Of a stretch of 64,000 nt of DNA, positions 47,231 to 57,792 are shown piece after piece (within the stretch, counting starts at the first letter, position 1; the number at the start of each line of letters is the position of its first letter). The translations under genes and the position numbers were made by a program. Under the pieces are notes generated by a model. That model did not search any database. It had not been told where the DNA came from and worked only from the letters and a program-made list of their open reading frames with translations. This DNA comes from Mesorhizobium ventifaucium (lineage in GTDB: Bacteria; Pseudomonadota; Alphaproteobacteria; Rhizobiales; Rhizobiaceae): positions 276,298-340,297 of the forward strand of contig NZ_CAKXZS010000011.1 of assembly GCF_935822925.1 (NCBI RefSeq), given 5' to 3'.

Positions 47231-49981
47231 CTATTTCCCCGCCATTCCCTTCAATCTGTACAGCGCCTCCAGCGCCTCCCGGGGCGTCATCTCGTCGGGA
47301 TTGATCTCTCCCAGCGCTGCGCTCAGCCCATCGCTCTTCACCGGCTTTGGCGCTTCCCGCCTCACCGCCACTGAAAACAGCGGCAGATCGTCGACCAGCC
47401 GGTTGGCCTTGCCCGAAACCTCGCCCGCTTCCAGCTGGTGTAGCACTTCCCTGGCCCGCCCGACCACGGCTTCCGGCAGGCCGGCCAGACGCGCCACCTG
47501 CACGCCGTAGGAGCGGTCGGCGGCACCCTTGCCGACCTCGTGCAGGAAGACGACGTCGCCCTCCCATTCCTTGACCCGCATGGTGACATTGTGCAGCCGA
47601 GCGAGCTTGCTGGCCAGCGCCGTCATTTCGTGGAAATGGGTGGCGAAGATCGCCCGGCAGCGGTTCTTCTCGTGCAGATACTCGACCGCCGCCCAGGCGA
47701 TCGACAGGCCGTCGAAAGTGGCGGTGCCGCGGCCGATCTCGTCGAGGATCACCAGCGCGCGTTCGCCGGCCTGGTTGAGGATCGCCGCCGTTTCGACCAT
47801 CTCGACCATGAAGGTCGAGCGGCCGCGCGCCAGATCGTCGGAGGCGCCGACACGTGAAAACAGCCGGTCGACGACGCCGATATGGGCTGATGCCGCCGGC
47901 ACGAAGGAGCCGGTCTGGGAGAGGATGGCGATCAGCGCGTTCTGCCTGAGGAAGGTCGATTTGCCGCCCATATTGGGGCCGGTCAGCAGCCAGATCGCGC
48001 CGTTTTTGGCATTGCCTTCCGGCGATAAATCGCAATCATTGGCGACGAACGGTCCTTCGCCCGCACGCCGCAGCGACTGTTCGACCACCGGATGCCGCCC
48101 GCCCGAAATGGCGAAGGCGAGGCTCGCGTCCACCACCGGCCGGCTCCAGGCCTCGCTTTCGGAAAGCAACGCAAGTGCCGCCGACACGTCGAGCACGGCG
48201 AGTGCTTCGGCGCCGGCGCGGATCTTGTCCGCCTGCCCGACCGCTTCCGCCGTCAGCCTGTCGAAGGCGGCAAGCTCGATCGCCAGCGCCCGGTCGGCGG
48301 CATTGGCGATCTTCGATTCCAGCTCGGCCAGTTCGGTGGTGGTGAAGCGCAGGGCGTTGGCCATGGTCTGGCGATGGATGAAGCGCGCCTTCGCCCCGTC
48401 GCTGCTCGTCATGATCGCATGGTGATTGGCGGTGACTTCGATGTAGTAGCCAAGCACATTGTTGTGCCGTATTTTCAGCGAGCGGATGCCGGTTTCGTCG
48501 ATCAGCGAGCGCTCCAGCCCGGCAATGACCTTGCGTGATTCATCGCGCAGCGCCCGCATCTCGTCGAGCTCAGCGTTGTAGCTGGAACGGACGAAGCCGC
48601 CGTCGCGCTTGAGCAGCGGCAGCTCGTCGGCGAGCGCCCGCGTCAGATGCTCGGCCAGCGGGCGCGGCAGCGCCTCGATCGCCGCCAGCGCCGCCGCCAG
48701 TTCTGGCGGCAGGGCGGTCGCCCCAAACAGTTCGGCAATGGCGCCGGCTGCCTCGAACCCGGCACGCAGCGCGCCCAGATCGCGCGGGCCGCCGCGGTTG
48801 AGCGCCAGCCGCGACAGGGCGCGTGGCATGTCGGCGACACTTTTCAGGCTCGCCCGCACCGCTTGGCACAGCCGTGTCTCGGACCGGAAGAACGACACCG
48901 AATCCAGCCTTGCGCCAATTGCCCCCGGATCGGTCAACGGCGCCATCAGCCGGTCGGCGAGCAGCCGCGCGCCGCCGCCGGTCACCGTGCGGTCGATCGC
49001 CTTGAACAGCGAACCCTCGCGGGTGCCGGACAGGGTGCGCAGCAGTTCCAGATTGGCGCGTGTCGCCGGATCGATGAACAGCGTCGAACCCTGCTCCTCG
49101 CGCTCGGGCCGCGACAGCGGCGGCCGCTCGGCCTTCTGCGTCTTTTCGACATAGGCGATGGCGCCTGAGATCGCCGACAGCTCAGCGCGGGAAAACGTGC
49201 CGAAACTGTCCGGCGTCGCCACCTCGAAGAAGCGGGCGATGCGCCCGGCGGCCGACGCCGAGTCGAACAGGCTCGGCGGCTGCGGATTGGCGACGCGGCC
49301 GAGCACATCGAACACCGGTTTCAGCTCCGGATCGTAAAACACCGGCTCGGCGACGATCAGCTCGCGTGGGTCGACGCGAAAGACATCGGCGAGCAGCCGG
49401 TCGGCGCTGGTCTCGGCAACGCGGAAGGTGCCGGTCGAGATCTCGATCCAGGCCAATGCAAAACTTCCTTGGTTCCCCGTCGCGCTGCCGCGTTCCCCGG
49501 CACTTGGCTCGGCCCCGCTCTTGACCCGGCCAAGCGCCATCAAGAAACTCGATTCCGACGGCGCCAGCAATTTGTCCTCGGTGATGGTGCCGGGCGTCAC
49601 CAGCCGCACCACGTCGCGACGCACCACCGACTTGCCGCCGCGCTTCTTCGCTTCGGCCGGATCCTCGATCTGCTCGCAGACGGCGACGCGGAACCCTTGT
49701 CCGATCAGCTTCTGCAGATAGTCGTCGGCGGCATGCACCGGCACGCCGCACATCGGGATGTCGAGGCCCTGATGCTTGCCGCGCTTGGTCAGGACGATGC
49801 CGAGCGCCCGGCTCGCCTTCTCGGCGTCGTCGAAGAACAGTTCGTAGAAATCGCCCATGCGGTAGAACAGCAGCGAATCCGGGTTCGCCGCCTTGATCTC
49901 GATATACTGCTCCATCATCGGCGTTGCCGGCGCAAAGGCCGGCGTAGAGCTGTCGCTGCGAATGGGCGTTTCGTCGTTCAA
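47231..49981 (-). CDS. mutS: DNA mismatch repair protein MutS
   Basis: 916 aa from a TTG start at 49981 (GGAAG upstream); an inner ATG would begin [14 protein letters not shown]. Mismatch-recognition [11 protein letters not shown], connector and lever domains, then the ATPase with Walker [16 protein letters not shown] and Walker [19 protein letters not shown], and [10 protein letters not shown]. It recognises mismatches and starts repair with MutL. Length slightly above E. coli MutS (853). Divergent from maeB. Confidence 0.96.
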   Translation of the reverse strand: MNDETPIRSDSSTPAFAPATPMMEQYIEIKAANPDSLLFYRMGDFYELFFDDAEKASRALGIVLTKRGKHQGLDIPMCGVPVHAADDYLQKLIGQGFRVAVCEQIEDPAEAKKRGGKSVVRRDVVRLVTPGTITEDKLLAPSESSFLMALGRVKSGAEPSAGERGSATGNQGSFALAWIEISTGTFRVAETSADRLLADVFRVDPRELIVAEPVFYDPELKPVFDVLGRVANPQPPSLFDSASAAGRIARFFEVATPDSFGTFSRAELSAISGAIAYVEKTQKAERPPLSRPEREEQGSTLFIDPATRANLELLRTLSGTREGSLFKAIDRTVTGGGARLLADRLMAPLTDPGAIGARLDSVSFFRSETRLCQAVRASLKSVADMPRALSRLALNRGGPRDLGALRAGFEAAGAIAELFGATALPPELAAALAAIEALPRPLAEHLTRALADELPLLKRDGGFVRSSYNAELDEMRALRDESRKVIAGLERSLIDETGIRSLKIRHNNVLGYYIEVTANHHAIMTSSDGAKARFIHRQTMANALRFTTTELAELESKIANAADRALAIELAAFDRLTAEAVGQADKIRAGAEALAVLDVSAALALLSESEAWSRPVVDASLAFAISGGRHPVVEQSLRRAGEGPFVANDCDLSPEGNAKNGAIWLLTGPNMGGKSTFLRQNALIAILSQTGSFVPAASAHIGVVDRLFSRVGASDDLARGRSTFMVEMVETAAILNQAGERALVILDEIGRGTATFDGLSIAWAAVEYLHEKNRCRAIFATHFHEMTALASKLARLHNVTMRVKEWEGDVVFLHEVGKGAADRSYGVQVARLAGLPEAVVGRAREVLHQLEAGEVSGKANRLVDDLPLFSVAVRREAPKPVKSDGLSAALGEINPDEMTPREALEALYRLKGMAGK

Positions 49982-50121
49982 GAAGCTGCTTCCAAAATTC
50001 CCAAGCCATCTGCTTGGCGGTTTACAGCGGCGAAGTGTAGCCTTAATCCCGAACGTTCCACAAAAGAAAGCATCGCGCCCGTCTCAACGAGGTGCCGCAC
50101 GGGTGAGGAAACGAAAGCGTC

Positions 50122-52401
50122 ATGGCCAGGAAAACCGAAAGCAACGGCCCCTCCGTCAGCGCGCAGGAGGCGCTGGAATTCCACGCCATGGGCCGGCCCG
50201 GCAAGCTGGAGATCGTCGCCACCAAGCCGATGGCCACCCAGCGCGACTTGAGCCTCGCCTATTCGCCGGGCGTCGCGGTTCCCGTCCTCGCCATTGCCGA
50301 GGATCCCAGCCGCGCCTTCGACTACACGACGCGCGGCAACATGGTCGCCGTCATCTCCAACGGCACCGCCATCCTCGGCCTCGGCAATCTTGGCGCGCTG
50401 GCCGCCAAGCCGGTGATGGAAGGCAAGGCGGTGCTGTTCAAGCGCTTCGCCGATGTCGATTCCATCGACCTCGAGGTCGACACCGAGGATGCCGAAGAGT
50501 TCATCAATTGCGTGCGTTTCCTTGGGCCGTCGTTCGGCGGTATCAATCTGGAAGATATCAAGGCGCCGGAATGCTTCATCATCGAGCAGCGGCTGCGCGA
50601 ACTTATGGACATACCGGTCTTTCATGACGACCAGCACGGCACCGCCATCATTTCGGCGGCCGGCCTGATCAACGCGCTGGAAATCACCGGCCGCGACATG
50701 AAGACCACCAAAATGGTCTGCAACGGCGCCGGTGCTGCCGGCGTCGCCTGCATCGAGCTGATGAAGGCGATGGGCTTTGCGCCCGAGAACATCATCCTGT
50801 GCGACACCAAGGGCGTCGTCTTCCAGGGCCGCACCGAAGGCATGAACCAGTGGAAGTCGGCGCATGCCGTCAAGACCGACGCGCGCTCGCTGGCCGAGGC
50901 GCTCGACGGTGCCGACGTGTTCCTCGGGCTCTCGGCCAAGGGCGCGCTGACCACCAGGATGGTGCAGTCGATGGCCGAGAAGCCGATCATCTTCGCCATG
51001 GCCAACCCCGATCCCGAGATCACGCCGGAGGAAGTCGCCGAAATCCGCGCCGATGCCATCATGGCCACCGGGCGTTCGGACTATCCGAACCAGGTCAACA
51101 ACGTGCTCGGCTTCCCTTACATCTTCCGCGGCGCGCTAGACGTGCGGGCGACCACCATCAATGACGACATGAAGATCGCCGCGGCGCGTGCGCTCGCCGA
51201 ACTGGCGCGCCAGGATGTGCCCGACGACGTCGCCGCCGCCTACCAGGGCATGCGGCCGAAATTCGGCCCCAACTACATCATCCCGGTGCCGTTCGATCCG
51301 CGCCTGATCTCGGCCATTCCGATCGCGGTTGCCAAGGCCGCGATGGATTCCGGCGTCGCGCGCAAGCCGATCCTCGACCTCGACCGCTACGCGCAGGAGC
51401 TTTCCGCTCGCCGCGATCCGATCGCCTCGACCCTGCAGCGCATCTACGACCGCGTGCGCCGCCAGCCCAAGCGCATCGTTTTCGCCGAGGGCGAGGAGGA
51501 GCAGGTGATGCGCGCCGCCGTCTCCTATGTGAACCAGCGGCTCGGCACCGCCATCCTGCTCGGCCGCGACGACATCATCAAGGAGAACGCCAGGAACGCC
51601 GGCATCGAACTGAACAAGCAAGGCATCGAGATCATCAACGCCAGGCTGTCGCGCCGCAACGGCGTCTACACCGACTATCTGTACGAGCGCATGCAGCGCA
51701 AGGGCTTCCTGTTTCGCGACTGCCAGCGCCTGATCAACAACGACCGCAACCATTTCGCCGCCTGCATGGTGGCGCTTGGCGATGCCGATGGCATCGTCAC
51801 CGGCGTCACCCGCAACTACTCGACGGCGCTCGACGACATCCGCCGCATCATCGACGCCAAGCCCGGCCACCGCGTCATCGGCGCCTCGATCGTGCTGGCG
51901 CGGGGCCGAACCGTGATCGTCGCCGACACCGCCGTGCACGACATGCCGAATGCCGAACAGATCGCCGACATCGCCGAGGAGGCCGCCGGCTTTGCCCGCC
52001 GCATGGGTTATGAGCCACGGCTCGCCATGCTTGCCTATTCCACCTTCGGCCACCCGCAGGGCGAGCGCTCCGAGCGCGTCCAGGAAGCGGTGCGCATCCT
52101 CGACAAGCGGCGCGTCGATTTCGAGTATGACGGCGAGATGGCCGCCGACGTGGCGCTCAACGCACGCGCCATGGCGCAATACCCGTTCATCCGGCTGACC
52201 GGCCCGGCCAATGTGCTGATCATGCCGGCCTTCCACTCGGCCTCTATCTCGACCAAGATGCTGCAGGAACTCGGCGGCTCGACCGTCATCGGCCCGCTGC
52301 TGGTCGGCTTGGACAAGCCGGTTCAGATCGTCTCGCTCAACGCCAAGGACTCAGACATCGTCAACATGGCGGCGATTGCCGCGTACACGGCGGGGGCCTG
52401 A
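50122..52401 (+). CDS. maeB: NADP-type malic enzyme with C-terminal phosphotransacetylase domain
   Basis: 759 aa. Malic domain residues 1-430: LAYSPGVAVP, FHDDQHGTAIISAAGLINAL, NGAGAAGVACIEL. A PTA-like domain from about residue 440: RIVFAEGEEEQVMRAA through the C-terminus. It converts malate to pyruvate and CO2 in the cytoplasm. The fused domain lacks known acetyltransferase activity in rhizobial homologues and serves allosteric control. Sinorhizobium has two such enzymes, Dme and Tme; which this matches is not decided here. Confidence 0.94.
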   Translation: MARKTESNGPSVSAQEALEFHAMGRPGKLEIVATKPMATQRDLSLAYSPGVAVPVLAIAEDPSRAFDYTTRGNMVAVISNGTAILGLGNLGALAAKPVMEGKAVLFKRFADVDSIDLEVDTEDAEEFINCVRFLGPSFGGINLEDIKAPECFIIEQRLRELMDIPVFHDDQHGTAIISAAGLINALEITGRDMKTTKMVCNGAGAAGVACIELMKAMGFAPENIILCDTKGVVFQGRTEGMNQWKSAHAVKTDARSLAEALDGADVFLGLSAKGALTTRMVQSMAEKPIIFAMANPDPEITPEEVAEIRADAIMATGRSDYPNQVNNVLGFPYIFRGALDVRATTINDDMKIAAARALAELARQDVPDDVAAAYQGMRPKFGPNYIIPVPFDPRLISAIPIAVAKAAMDSGVARKPILDLDRYAQELSARRDPIASTLQRIYDRVRRQPKRIVFAEGEEEQVMRAAVSYVNQRLGTAILLGRDDIIKENARNAGIELNKQGIEIINARLSRRNGVYTDYLYERMQRKGFLFRDCQRLINNDRNHFAACMVALGDADGIVTGVTRNYSTALDDIRRIIDAKPGHRVIGASIVLARGRTVIVADTAVHDMPNAEQIADIAEEAAGFARRMGYEPRLAMLAYSTFGHPQGERSERVQEAVRILDKRRVDFEYDGEMAADVALNARAMAQYPFIRLTGPANVLIMPAFHSASISTKMLQELGGSTVIGPLLVGLDKPVQIVSLNAKDSDIVNMAAIAAYTAGA

Positions 52402-52410
52402 GGAGCGAGC

Positions 52411-52571
52411 GCCTCTTCCTTCTCCCCTTGTGGGAGAAGGTGGATTGGCGCGTAGCGCCAAGACGGAAGAGGGGTGTTGGAGGAAATGAGGCGTCGGCAT
52501 TCCCTGGAACACCCCTCATCCGACCGAGCTTCGCTCGGCCACCTTCTCCCACAAGGGGAGAAGGAAGAGGC
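52411..52571. repeat. Palindromic element with perfect 33-bp terminal inverted repeats
   Basis: 161 bp. The first 33 bp (GCCTCTTCCTTCTCCCCTTG then TGGGAGAAGGTGG) are the exact reverse complement of the last 33 bp. Each end can also fold alone into a CTTCTCCC/GGGAGAAG hairpin. A GAGCTTCGCTC hairpin is inside. It lies between convergent maeB and the PfkB kinase gene and may end both transcripts. Confidence 0.88.
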
Positions 52572-52579
52572 TTCGAGCC

Positions 52580-53572
52580 CTACAGCAGCCCTGCCTGCTC
52601 AGCCTCGTGGCGCAGATTCTGCCGCGGCCTTGGCCCGATCTGCTGGATCACCAGCCCGGCCGCCAGCGAGCCGAGATCGCCGCAATGCTTCAGGCTGCGC
52701 CCTTGCGTGTAGCCGTAGAGGAAACCGGCGGCATAGAGGTCGCCGGCGCCGGTGGTATCGACCAGCTCGCGGATTCTCGTCGCATCGATGGTGACGGTCT
52801 CGTCGCCGCGCACGATGACCGAGCCCTTTTCGGAGCGGGTGACGGCGGCGATCTTGCAGTCCTTGCGGATCTGCGCCAGCGCCTCGTCGAAGGAGGCGGT
52901 CTGGTAGAGCGCCTTGATCTCGTGGCTGTTGGCAAAGACGATATCGACGGTGCCCGAGCGCATCAGCTCCAGAAACTCGTCGCGGTAGCGGTCGACGCAG
53001 AACGAATCCGACAATGTCATCGACACCTCGCGCCCGGCGGCATGGGCAAGCTTCGCCGTCTGCCGGAACGCTTCCTTGGCGCGCGGCGGGTCCCACAAAT
53101 ACCCCTCGAAATAGGTGACGGCGGCGCCTGACGCCTTGTCGGCTTCGACGTCCTCCGGCCCGAGCTCGACGCAAGCGCCGAGATAGGTGTTCATCGAGCG
53201 CTCGCCGTCCGGCGTGACGAAGATCATCGAGCGCGCCGTCGGCGGTTCGCCATTGAGCGGCTTGGTGTCGAAGGCGACGCCCTGCGCGTGCATGTCATGG
53301 GCGTAGATTTCGCCGAGCGTGTCGTTCGAGACCTTGCCGAAGAAGGCGGCGCGACCGCCGAAGCTGGCGACGCCCGCCGCGGTGTTGCCGGCGCTTCCGC
53401 CGGAGGCTTCGATGGCCGGGCCCATGCGGCTGTAGAGCAGCTCCGCGCGCCTCGTGTCGATCAGGTTCATCGCGCCCTTGATGATGCCGTTCGTTTCCAG
53501 AAACGCCTCGTCGCACTGCGCAATGATGTCGACGATGGCATTACCGATACAAAGCACGTCATAGTTAGGCAT
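52580..53572 (-). CDS. PfkB family carbohydrate kinase, adenosine kinase-like
   Basis: 330 aa from MPNYDVLCIGNAIVDI at 53572; GGAG upstream. PfkB blocks: GGSAGNTAAGVASFGG and the C-terminal DTTGAGDLYAAGFLYG with the catalytic aspartate. The N-terminus and FFGKVSNDTLGEIYAHDM resemble the adenosine kinase/ribokinase branch common in Rhizobiales. It phosphorylates a nucleoside or sugar hydroxyl using ATP; adenosine is the best guess. Cytoplasmic. Confidence 0.9.
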   Translation of the reverse strand: MPNYDVLCIGNAIVDIIAQCDEAFLETNGIIKGAMNLIDTRRAELLYSRMGPAIEASGGSAGNTAAGVASFGGRAAFFGKVSNDTLGEIYAHDMHAQGVAFDTKPLNGEPPTARSMIFVTPDGERSMNTYLGACVELGPEDVEADKASGAAVTYFEGYLWDPPRAKEAFRQTAKLAHAAGREVSMTLSDSFCVDRYRDEFLELMRSGTVDIVFANSHEIKALYQTASFDEALAQIRKDCKIAAVTRSEKGSVIVRGDETVTIDATRIRELVDTTGAGDLYAAGFLYGYTQGRSLKHCGDLGSLAAGLVIQQIGPRPRQNLRHEAEQAGLL

Positions 53573-53766
53573 CAATGATGTCTCCGCGAAAACCACCGGC
53601 TTTCTGCCACGCCGGCCGCGGGCGGGTCTAGCGATTTGATGTGGCTTTGCCTAGTTCGTGATTTTTAAATGGCGTGACGCCGCACGTGGTTACGCCCTTG
53701 GTTGCGCTTGTGACTTGTCATGTCTCCGCCTATTTCGCAGATGTTCAACATGGAATTGGAAACGCC

Positions 53767-54462
53767 GTGATCTCCAGCGCCGCCCGCGCCGCCGCCAGCC
53801 AGCTGTTCTCGCCCGAATTCCGCTCGGTGTTCGTAAAAACGCTGGGCCTGACCTTGCTGGCGCTCGCCGCACTTTGGTTCGCCATCGAGGGGCTGTTCGA
53901 ATGGCTGGCCTGGCCGTGGATCGACGCATGGCTGCCCGGCCTGCCGTCCTGGGCCGGATGGCTGGGCTTCATCGTCGCCGGGATCGGTCTCGCGCTGGGT
54001 CTGGCACTGCTGATCGCGCCGGTGACGGCGATCATCGCCGGCCTGTTTCTCGACGCCGCCGCCGAACTGGTCGAGCGCACCGACTATCCCAATGACCCGC
54101 CCGGCCGCGCCATGCCGGCGCTGCGATCGCTGGTGCTGGCGATAAGATTCTTTGGCGTCGTCATCCTCGGCAACATCGTTGCCTTGCTGCTTCTGCTGGT
54201 GCCGGGCATCAACATCGCCGCCTTCTTCATCGTCAACGGCTATCTGCTGGGACGCGAATTTTTCGAGTTCGCCGCCATGCGCTTTCGCCCGGAGGCAGAG
54301 GCCCGCGCGTTGCGCAAAAAACATGCCGTCACGGTGTTCCTCGCCGGGCTGGTTGTCGCTGCCTTCCTCGCCGTGCCGCTGCTCAACCTTCTGACGCCGC
54401 TGTTCGCCGCCGCCATGATGGTGCACCTGCACAAGGCGATCTCGGCGCGGGAAGCGGCTTAG
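53767..54462 (+). CDS. EI24/CysZ-like membrane protein
   Basis: 231 aa from GTG 53767, where GGAA lies 8 nt upstream; an upstream in-frame ATG at 53674 would give 262 aa with an untypical N-terminus. Four to six membrane segments. Family blocks: LFSPEFRSVFVKTLGLTLLA, PVTAIIAGLFLDAAAELVE and NGYLLGREFFEFAAMR. CysZ members mediate sulfate uptake in E. coli; rhizobial members are uncharacterised. Stands alone. Confidence 0.82.
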   Translation: MISSAARAAASQLFSPEFRSVFVKTLGLTLLALAALWFAIEGLFEWLAWPWIDAWLPGLPSWAGWLGFIVAGIGLALGLALLIAPVTAIIAGLFLDAAAELVERTDYPNDPPGRAMPALRSLVLAIRFFGVVILGNIVALLLLLVPGINIAAFFIVNGYLLGREFFEFAAMRFRPEAEARALRKKHAVTVFLAGLVVAAFLAVPLLNLLTPLFAAAMMVHLHKAISAREAA

Positions 54463-54562
54463 GAGTGCTGATGCTCCGGTGATGCCGGCGTGCGAATGGC
54501 GGTTTCCGGCGCTTCCGGAGCGTACCCAGCGTTACGCTCGGTTCCGTTTGGTGGGCCCGGCG

Positions 54563-55558
54563 TTAGCGTAGAAGAAAACCGCGTCCCAGTTCGTCGTCGG
54601 GTTCGACGATTAATTCGGCCCGGCCGGAGTAGAAGGCGCGGCCGCCGACGCGGGCGATGATGGCGTCATGCGGCCCGGCTTTCGCGGTCCCCGCCACTCT
54701 GCCGGAAAAGCGCGACCCGGCGATACTCTCGAACAGCCGCGTCTGGCCGGCGATTTCGCCCTTGGCATGCATTGCCGCCAGCCGCGCGGCGACGCCCGAT
54801 CCGGTCGGCGAGCGGTCGACCTGGGCCTCGGCGAAGACGCAGATGTTCTTGGTCGGGCAATCGGAATATACGTCCTGTCCGTCGGTCAGGATTGTGCCGT
54901 AGAGAAAGGCAAGGTCGGCATGGTCGGGGTGCGACAGCGGGAATTCTTTCTTCAGCTTCTCCGTAAGCGCGGTCGCCGCATCGACGAAATCGCGCACGCG
55001 GTTTTTGCCGAACTCCAGCCCGAACTGCCGGCACTCGGCGAGCGCATAGAAGGCGCCGCCATAGGCGATGTCGAATCCGATCGCCCCGTAACCCGGCAAT
55101 TCGACCTGCTGGTCGCGGGCGAACAGAAAGGCCGGCACGCTTTCGAACGACACCGCCCCGGCCTTGCCGTCCTGCACCTCGACCGAGGCGACGACCAGCC
55201 CGCACGGCGCTTCGATGTTGACCGTCGTCAGCGGCTCCTGCCGCGCCACCAGCCCCTCGTCGACGGCGTAGCGGCCGAGCGCGACAATGGCGTGGCCGCA
55301 CATCGTCGAATAGCCCTCATTGTGCATGAACAGCACGGCGAGGTCGGCGCCGGGCAGGTCGGGTTCCACCAGCAGCGCGCCATACATGTCGTAGTGGCCG
55401 CGCGGCTCGAACATCAGGATCTTCCTGAGATGGTCGAGGTGGTCGCGCACATAGGCGCGTTTTTCCAGGATCGTGCCTGCAGGGATACTGGGGTAGCCAC
55501 CGGTGACGATCCGCAGCGGTTCGCCGCCGGTGTGCATGTCGACGACGCTGAGCATCAT
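54563..55558 (-). CDS. trans-3-hydroxy-L-proline dehydratase (proline racemase superfamily)
   Basis: 331 aa. The N-terminal VVDMHTGGEPLRIV block and first catalytic cysteine in YSTMCGHAIVALGRYAVDEG are present. At the second site DRSPTGSGVAARLA has threonine where racemases and 4-hydroxyproline epimerases have cysteine. Cys/Thr is the established signature of trans-3-hydroxy-L-proline dehydratase, which gives delta-1-pyrroline-2-carboxylate. It overlaps the following enzyme gene by ATGA, implying one operon. Confidence 0.85.
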   Translation of the reverse strand: MMLSVVDMHTGGEPLRIVTGGYPSIPAGTILEKRAYVRDHLDHLRKILMFEPRGHYDMYGALLVEPDLPGADLAVLFMHNEGYSTMCGHAIVALGRYAVDEGLVARQEPLTTVNIEAPCGLVVASVEVQDGKAGAVSFESVPAFLFARDQQVELPGYGAIGFDIAYGGAFYALAECRQFGLEFGKNRVRDFVDAATALTEKLKKEFPLSHPDHADLAFLYGTILTDGQDVYSDCPTKNICVFAEAQVDRSPTGSGVAARLAAMHAKGEIAGQTRLFESIAGSRFSGRVAGTAKAGPHDAIIARVGGRAFYSGRAELIVEPDDELGRGFLLR

Positions 55559-56358
55559 GCGTTGGGTTCGGCAAACAACGCCTGCAGTTTGCCGAACGGC
55601 ATGGCGGCGTGGGTGAAGCCGAAGGTGCCGTCCTGCTGGATCTCACGCGCCGCCGTCTCCAGCATGCCGAAGGCGTAATTGGTCAGCCAGGGCCCGAGCG
55701 AAATGCGCTTGACCCCTGCGAGCGCAAGCTCGGCGATGGTGAAGCCGGGCCTGACCATGACGTTGACCGGCTTGGTCAGCGCCGAGCAGACGGTTCGCAC
55801 CGTCTCGACGTCACTGATGCCCGGCGCGTAGAGCACGTCGGCACCGGCCTTCTCGAAGGCTTGCAGCCGCTTGATCGTGTCGTCGATGTCAGACTTGCCC
55901 CACAGGAAATTCTCAGCCCGCGCGGTGAAGACGAAGTCGTGCTTCAGCGCCCGTGCCGCCTCGGCTGCAGCGGCGACGCGCTCGACCGCATGCGAAAAAT
56001 CATAGATCGGCTTGTCGGGCTCGCCGGTGTGGTCCTCGATCGAGCAGCCGGCGAGGCCTGCCGCTTCGGCCGCGAAGATGGTTTCGGATGCACTTGTCGC
56101 GCTGTCGCCCTTGCCCTTTTCGAGATCGGCCGAGACCGGCAGGCCGGTCGCCGCAGTCACGTCGCGGCAGTGGTGGATCATCGCCTCGAAGCTCACCGCG
56201 CCATCGGGCAGGCCACGCGAAAAGGCAAAGCCGGCGCTGGTCGTCGCCAACGCCTTGAAACCGAAGGAAGCCAGCAGTTTCGTCGTGCCGACGTCCCAGG
56301 GGTTGGGCATGACGAAAATCGAGCTGTGCAGGTCGCGAAATATTTTGCCCTTGTCCAT
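55555..56358 (-). CDS. Isocitrate lyase/PEP mutase family protein
   Basis: 267 aa from MDKGKIFRDLHSS at 56358, with GGGGAG 8 nt upstream. The TIM-barrel blocks are FVMPNPWDVGTTKLLASFGF, LPVSADLEKGKG, and GCSIEDHTG with the catalytic acidic residues; FTARAENFLWG matches this family. Members include 2-methylisocitrate lyase, oxaloacetate decarboxylase and carboxyPEP mutase. The strict lyase KKCGH motif is absent, so isocitrate lyase proper is excluded. Its role next to a hydroxyproline dehydratase is unknown. Confidence 0.85.
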   Translation of the reverse strand: MDKGKIFRDLHSSIFVMPNPWDVGTTKLLASFGFKALATTSAGFAFSRGLPDGAVSFEAMIHHCRDVTAATGLPVSADLEKGKGDSATSASETIFAAEAAGLAGCSIEDHTGEPDKPIYDFSHAVERVAAAAEAARALKHDFVFTARAENFLWGKSDIDDTIKRLQAFEKAGADVLYAPGISDVETVRTVCSALTKPVNVMVRPGFTIAELALAGVKRISLGPWLTNYAFGMLETAAREIQQDGTFGFTHAAMPFGKLQALFAEPNA

Positions 56359-56560
56359 GGATGCTCCCCAGAGTGCGAAGCGCATTTTATCCCGCCGTCG
56401 CGCGCCGGGCAAACGAATGCGATTGGTTCAGAAGCGATCGGCATTCTCTCCTGCCAATTTGTCCAGTGCGTCGGACCCCTTGACGCCTCGCACTGTCGAG
56501 CGTTCGAAAGCTGATACGGACGACCGAGGCGTACAGCCGGAGAAGCAGCCCGATATCAGA

Positions 56561-57223
56561 TCAGTGGATCGGCACCAGCCCGGCCAGTTCGCGCATGTCG
56601 TCGAACAGGATGCCGCCGGCCTCGGTCAGGCCGTCGCGGTCGGAGTGCGGGTCGCCGTGATAGGAATAGACGCGCATGCCGGCGGCAATGCCGGCCAAGG
56701 TTCCAGCGACGCTGTCCTCGATGACGATGCAATCGGCGGGCGCGAAGCCCATCGTGCTTGCGGCATGCAGGAACAGGTCGGGAAACGGCTTGCCGCGGGA
56801 GACCATTGTCGAGCTGAACAGCGCTTGTTCGAACAGCGGCAGCAGCCCGGTCTGGCCGAGCGTGATGTGCATTTTAGACACCCGTGCCGATGAAGCGACG
56901 CAAGTTGCTATGCCGGCCGCGTGCACGGCTTCGATGAACTGCCTGACATAGGGAACGGCTTCGACCCCATGCGCGAACAGGTCCGGCAGGCCGGCGTTCC
57001 AGCGTTCGACGAAATCGGCGCCGAGGCTGACGCCGGTCGCCTCGACTTCCTTCTGCACCGAGACCATGCTGCGGCCGGAGAAATTCTTGCGGCAATATTC
57101 GAAGCTTGCTGGATAGCCGGCGGCGCTGAGCCATTCGGCGAGGCGTCGATTGGCAAGGTTCTCGGTGTCGACCAGAACCCCGTCGCAATCGAAGATGACC
57201 AGTTTGGGTAGGGGCCAAAGCAT
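56561..57223 (-). CDS. HAD-IA family hydrolase (phosphatase)
   Basis: 220 aa. Motif I VIFDCDGVLVDTENLANRR, motif II VASSARVSKM, lysine in GKPFPDLFLHAA, motif IV CIVIEDSVAGTLAGIAAGM. This is the beta-phosphoglucomutase/phosphoglycolate phosphatase-like group, with a helical cap. Substrate not predicted. Its start base is shared with the last base of the dut stop, so the two are likely coupled. Confidence 0.9.
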   Translation of the reverse strand: MLWPLPKLVIFDCDGVLVDTENLANRRLAEWLSAAGYPASFEYCRKNFSGRSMVSVQKEVEATGVSLGADFVERWNAGLPDLFAHGVEAVPYVRQFIEAVHAAGIATCVASSARVSKMHITLGQTGLLPLFEQALFSSTMVSRGKPFPDLFLHAASTMGFAPADCIVIEDSVAGTLAGIAAGMRVYSYHGDPHSDRDGLTEAGGILFDDMRELAGLVPIH

Positions 57224-57708
57224 CAGGCGGTGCCGGTCGATCCGAACCCACCGGAGCCGCGCGCCGTGCCGCCGGCCAGGCTGCGCTCCTCGACCGTCGC
57301 CTGCGTCACCGGGGCGAAGACGATCTGCGCGATCCGCATGCCGCGCGTCACCGCGAAATCCTCGTCGCCGAGATTGATCAGCAGCACCTTGACCTCGCCG
57401 CGATAGTCGCTGTCGATGGTGCCAGGTGTGTTGAGGCAGGTGAGGCCATGCTTGAAGGCGAGGCCCGAGCGCGGCCGGACTTGACCTTCCACCCCCTCCG
57501 GGATCTCCAGGATCAGCCCGGTCGGCACCAGCGCGCGTTTTCCCGGCAGGATCAGCAGCGGCCGGTCGTCCGGGACCGCGGCGCGCAGATCCATGCCTGC
57601 GGCGCCCGGGCTTTCATAGGCGGGAAGCGGCAGGCCTTCGCCATGCGGCAGCCTGACGAAGCCGACGGCCGGACCGATGACGGAGGAAGTGTAGAGGGCT
57701 GCGCGCAT
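57223..57708 (-). CDS. dut: Deoxyuridine triphosphatase (dUTPase)
   Basis: 161 aa. All five trimeric dUTPase motifs are visible: [47 protein letters not shown] and [11 protein letters not shown] near the C-terminus. It hydrolyses dUTP to dUMP, keeping uracil out of DNA and feeding dTMP synthesis. Cytoplasmic. The N-terminus is slightly longer than usual. Confidence 0.97.
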   Translation of the reverse strand: MRAALYTSSVIGPAVGFVRLPHGEGLPLPAYESPGAAGMDLRAAVPDDRPLLILPGKRALVPTGLILEIPEGVEGQVRPRSGLAFKHGLTCLNTPGTIDSDYRGEVKVLLINLGDEDFAVTRGMRIAQIVFAPVTQATVEERSLAGGTARGSGGFGSTGTA

Positions 57709-57792
57709 GAGGCTGATCCTATCGCTATCAATGCCGGTTCAGTCAACTCGGCGGCTGGGCTATCAACGGCTTTCTTTCAGCGCAGTTCCGTT

